A stretch of 64,000 nucleotides of DNA from Liolophura sinensis (taxonomy: Eukaryota; Mollusca; Polyplacophora; Chitonida; Chitonidae), in the NCBI RefSeq assembly GCF_032854445.1, contig NC_088302.1:30287979-30351978 (forward strand). The letters run 5' to 3'. This document shows, in pieces, positions 62,401-64,000 of the stretch. Made by a program: the position numbers and the translations under genes. Positions within the stretch are counted from its first letter, which is position 1; each line of letters opens with the position of its first letter. The notes beneath the pieces were generated by a model that saw only the letters and a list, made by a program, of their open reading frames with translations, did no database searches and was not told the origin of the DNA.

Positions 62401-63637
62401 TCCCTGCTTACAAATGGGCACAGGTGTACCGGGCCCTGCGCACCTTTCTCCGCCCCTATGGTGACAGTGGGGAGGGACGTCTAGATTTCTACCACAGGTC
62501 CCTCAGCAAAGCAGTGAGGAGAAAGTAAGCCTAATTTTTGCTGTCTATGTGATGAACACTTTCCTGGCTCATCAGTCACAGCACTGTGACATAGAGATTT
62601 ATTAAATCGCAGTAATTAAGTCATCCAGTTTTGATGATCATGTTCACCAGTACATTTCTGCTTCTGGCTGTAGTTTACTATAACTGTTGATTGGTTAATG
62701 AGGCTATGCAGGAGATTTTTGGCCCTAAATTCATATTAGCTAATCCAATCAAATGTTCTGTATTTACCTCAAATTAGCTGAAACCATTTGCCCTTCAGTA
62801 AATATCAGGCTTGCACCTGTAATATTTAAAGACTAAATTTTAATATGACTTTAAAGTTTGAAAAAGTCCTTACCCATTTTGAATGTTAACACATGCACTT
62901 ATGAGGTGGATGTTTTGTGAAAGGTCATTATTTGGGCTATTCTAAAAAAATTCAGTTGGATTTATTTTTTTACCAAAAATCTCTTTAAGAGTGTCTGTCT
63001 TGTACTGTTAAAACACCCAGTGTTAACATTCCATTCTGGCAATTTGTGCTCCCATAGTTGTCAACATGGGTGGGATGTCATGCCAGTCTGGTGTCATTCC
63101 AGTGAGGGGCACAAATATGTGATGTGACAAAAATGCTGAAGGTGACATTACTCCTCACTAAAGCAAACCAGACGACCATAGAAAATAGCAGTTATTTGAA
63201 GTTCAATCACAGAAGCTATAAAATAGGGATTCTTCAAAATTGCATTTTTCTAGTATATGTATGGATTCATATAGTCATCAGGTGCCCTATGCCCAGTGAC
63301 CCAGGATCCTCTTACCCATTCATGTTTGGGAAAGCCTGCCAGAAGCTTGTGTATGGTTGTGGGTTTCCTCCGATATTTGCCCATTTTCCTCCCACCATAA
63401 TGCTAGTCGTCATTGTATAAGTGAAATTTTCTCGAGTATGATAAAAAAATATATCAAATAATCGATAAATTTCACAGTTACTTTTTTTTTCAGTTATAAT
63501 CTCTTTCTTTACTCAGGTACTTCAAGCTAAATCCTGATGGTTCAGATTCAGGGGAGACCAAGAAGTTGTTCCGCTGGTGGCATACTTTATTGGCGGACTA
63601 TTTTCAGCATTCAGAAAATCTAGACAGGAAAGTTGAG
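50421..63637 (+). CDS. DUF4062 + P-loop STAND NTPase, TEP1/NPHP3/TTC41-like (5' partial, 14 coding exons)
   Basis: Large signalling or scaffold ATPase; its exact role is unknown. Exons: 50421-50870, 52275-52343, 53127-53233, 53829-53962, 54578-54711, 55432-55527, 56264-56413, 57095-57231, 58448-58667, 59417-59596, 60549-60736, 61299-61468, 62350-62524, 63517-63637. Joined in phase they give 777 aa with no stop. Residues 1-6 (MGCGAS) fit N-myristoylation at G2 and S-acylation at C3. About 129-255 is DUF4062: VRIFVSSTFKDFQHERE, ECDLRWG, LRTCLGEIDRC, SERIGWIP. Walker A GNAGSGKS is at 398-405 and Walker B VVFVDALNQ at 491-499. Then follow WVPRKLAPQVRCVFS, a LSIACEELRVFG helical block, and LDFYHRSLSKAVRRKYF with LLADYFQHSENLDRKVE, typical of the region just before TPR or WD repeats in this class. 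The C-terminal repeats would lie beyond the window, so the subfamily cannot be settled. Confidence 0.88.
51053..51815. repeat. Inverted pair of R1 repeats enclosing a SINE-D copy
   Basis: R1 lies in minus orientation at 51053-51175 and in plus orientation at 51690-51815, separated by about 515 bp that contains a tRNA-like SINE head at 51408-51600. The arms share GAAGGCATTATTC(T/A)GTGTAGACTGATAAA. Located in the first coding intron of the STAND gene. Confidence 0.7.
51408..51605 (+). mobile_element. SINE-D, second copy
   Basis: Head GTGGTCTAGTGGTTAGAGAT and GGTTCAAACCCGGCC, body end CACAATGAGCAATTCACAGT shared with 38050-38275. The anticodon stem-loop is degenerate, so this is not a working tRNA gene. 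Confidence 0.75.
55265..55380 (+). mobile_element. SINE-A fragment
   Basis: GAGGATGGTCGTGGGTTTCT to CGCCAATCAAATAAATAAGC with a deletion around the GGCCGCC block. Lies 50 bp before STAND exon 55432-55527. Confidence 0.82.
55621..55925 (-). mobile_element. SINE-B, nearly full length, minus
   Basis: Reverse complement of the 29085 element: GTGAGTGAGTGATTGGGG at the tail, GGTCAACCAGTCGTTGCAC in the body, and GACTCGGCCCAGGATTGATC at the B box; the distal head is lost. STAND intron. Confidence 0.88.
56414..57094 (+). other. GC-AG intron in the STAND gene
   Basis: The exon ending LDE (GATGAG) is followed by GCATGT, not GT. The next exon opens with IDQYIDGAGND after a clear CAG. Using GAG|GC keeps phase 0 on both sides. 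The nearest GT choices (56418 and 56424) would give phase 1 and hit TGA at once in the next exon. GC donors are a known minor class; this call rests on frame logic. The intron also holds a SINE-A copy. Confidence 0.65.
56575..56726 (+). mobile_element. SINE-A, 3' half
   Basis: GCAACCTGTGGATGGTCGTG, CATGATGCTGGTCACTGTCG, then TTGAGTACGTCATAAAACAC and (AAAT)n, inside the GC-AG intron of the STAND gene. Confidence 0.85.
57232..58447. other. STAND gene intron without recognised features
   Basis: AT-rich sequence between the Walker A exon and the Walker B exon. No SINE, tandem repeat or coding segment was recognised. Confidence 0.6.
59683..59872 (+). mobile_element. SINE-A, 3' two-thirds
   Basis: GCTGGCTTCCTCTGTGGTCG, GGCTCTGCCCGGTTTCCTCC, CATAATGCTGGCCGCCGTCG, ending in (AAAT)n. 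STAND intron. Confidence 0.9.
61399..61975 (+). repeat. Tandem array of exon 3' ends carrying repeated splice donors
   Basis: Seven diverged copies of the end of exon 61299-61468 start near 61399, 61483, 61580, 61680, 61761, 61833 and 61917 (spacings 84, 97, 100, 81, 72, 84). The unit encodes (E)xELxxILSxEExLMPPxNKEEK. Copies 1-4 end AAAG|GTGAGG and copy 5 onward degenerate. Copies 1 and 2 share one frame; a 16-bp insertion with a stop (GAGGAGTGA) in copies 2 and 3 shifts copies 3 and 4-7 into the other two frames. The donors of copies 1 (61468) and 2 (61549) are both phase 1 and 81 bp apart. Confidence 0.8.
63290..63465 (+). mobile_element. SINE-A, diverged copy
   Basis: Head trace GCCCAGTGACCCAGGATCCT, body CCCACCATAATGCTAGTCGT, tail TCGAGTATGATAAAAAAATA. 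Ends about 50 bp before exon 63517-63637. Confidence 0.8.
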
Positions 63638-63774
63638 GCAAGTGATGTTGAGGAAAGGAGTAGAAATGTGGACTATGAATAATTGTGATGCAATGTTCTA
63701 CTTAAATCAGTGAAGTTAAGTTTTTTAACTCTTTGTAGAATATGCTGTGGTTTTCTTCAACTAAAAAAACATGA

Positions 63775-64000
63775 CTGCTTCGCTGCCCTAATGGTTAGAG
63801 CATCTACCTCGAAGTTGGGAGACCTGGGATCAAACCTTGGTCGGGTCATATCAAAGACTTTAAAAATGAACTTTAAAATTTGTTGCTGACTGGTTTGGCA
63901 CTCAGCGCTGAGAGGTTAGGGCAAGAAAACAGGACTTGTTGGCTCATTGTCAGTAGCCACTGGGTGGGGTGTCATGCCTGGTGTCTCGCCCTGCCACAAG
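63775..64000 (+). mobile_element. SINE-C, cut by the window edge
   Basis: tRNA-like head GCCCTAATGGTTAGAGCATC (box A) and GGGATCAAACCTTGGTCG (box B); body CACTCAGCGCTGAGAGGTTA and GTCTCGCCCTGCCACAAG up to the last base. Confidence 0.82.

Overview
This is nuclear DNA from an animal. It has widely spaced short exons with GT/AG junctions, long AT-rich introns, microsatellites and minisatellites, and many tRNA-derived SINEs. The SINE load and the frequent ACATGTACATGT-type strings suggest a lophotrochozoan, most likely a mollusc. That is inference; no gene here fixes the species. No bacterial operon, rRNA gene, functional tRNA gene or CRISPR array was seen. Almost all short open frames are SINE or intron shadows. 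Four protein genes can be assembled exon by exon with consistent splice phases.

Layout. (1) 1284-20714, minus strand: the first eight coding exons of a TMEM131 orthologue (PapD-like collagen-secretion factor); the rest lies off the left edge. (2) 20715-25354: divergent intergenic region. (3) 25375-30749, plus: a complete seven-exon ELMOD1/2-like ARL/ARF GAP. (4) 30750-34253: its 3' UTR, then intergenic DNA. (5) 34254-46090, plus: a complete thirteen-exon UTP18, a WD-repeat subunit of the SSU processome. (6) 46091-50330: minisatellite-rich intergenic DNA. (7) 50421-63637, plus: fourteen coding exons of a large DUF4062 plus P-loop STAND NTPase of the TEP1/NPHP3/TTC41 type with an MGCGAS acylation-type N terminus; it continues off the right edge.

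The four genes have no evident shared pathway: ER secretion, small-GTPase control, ribosome assembly and a signalling/scaffold ATPase. The most unusual structures are (a) a tandemly repeated exon 3' end in the STAND gene that carries several copies of the same splice donor, two of them in frame and 81 bp apart; (b) GC-AG splicing in that gene; (c) four SINE families with different heads that end in versions of one 3' tail, suggesting a shared LINE partner; (d) a very young SINE with a 12-bp target duplication lying tail-to-tail with an older copy; and (e) a 399-bp MITE flanked by TA.
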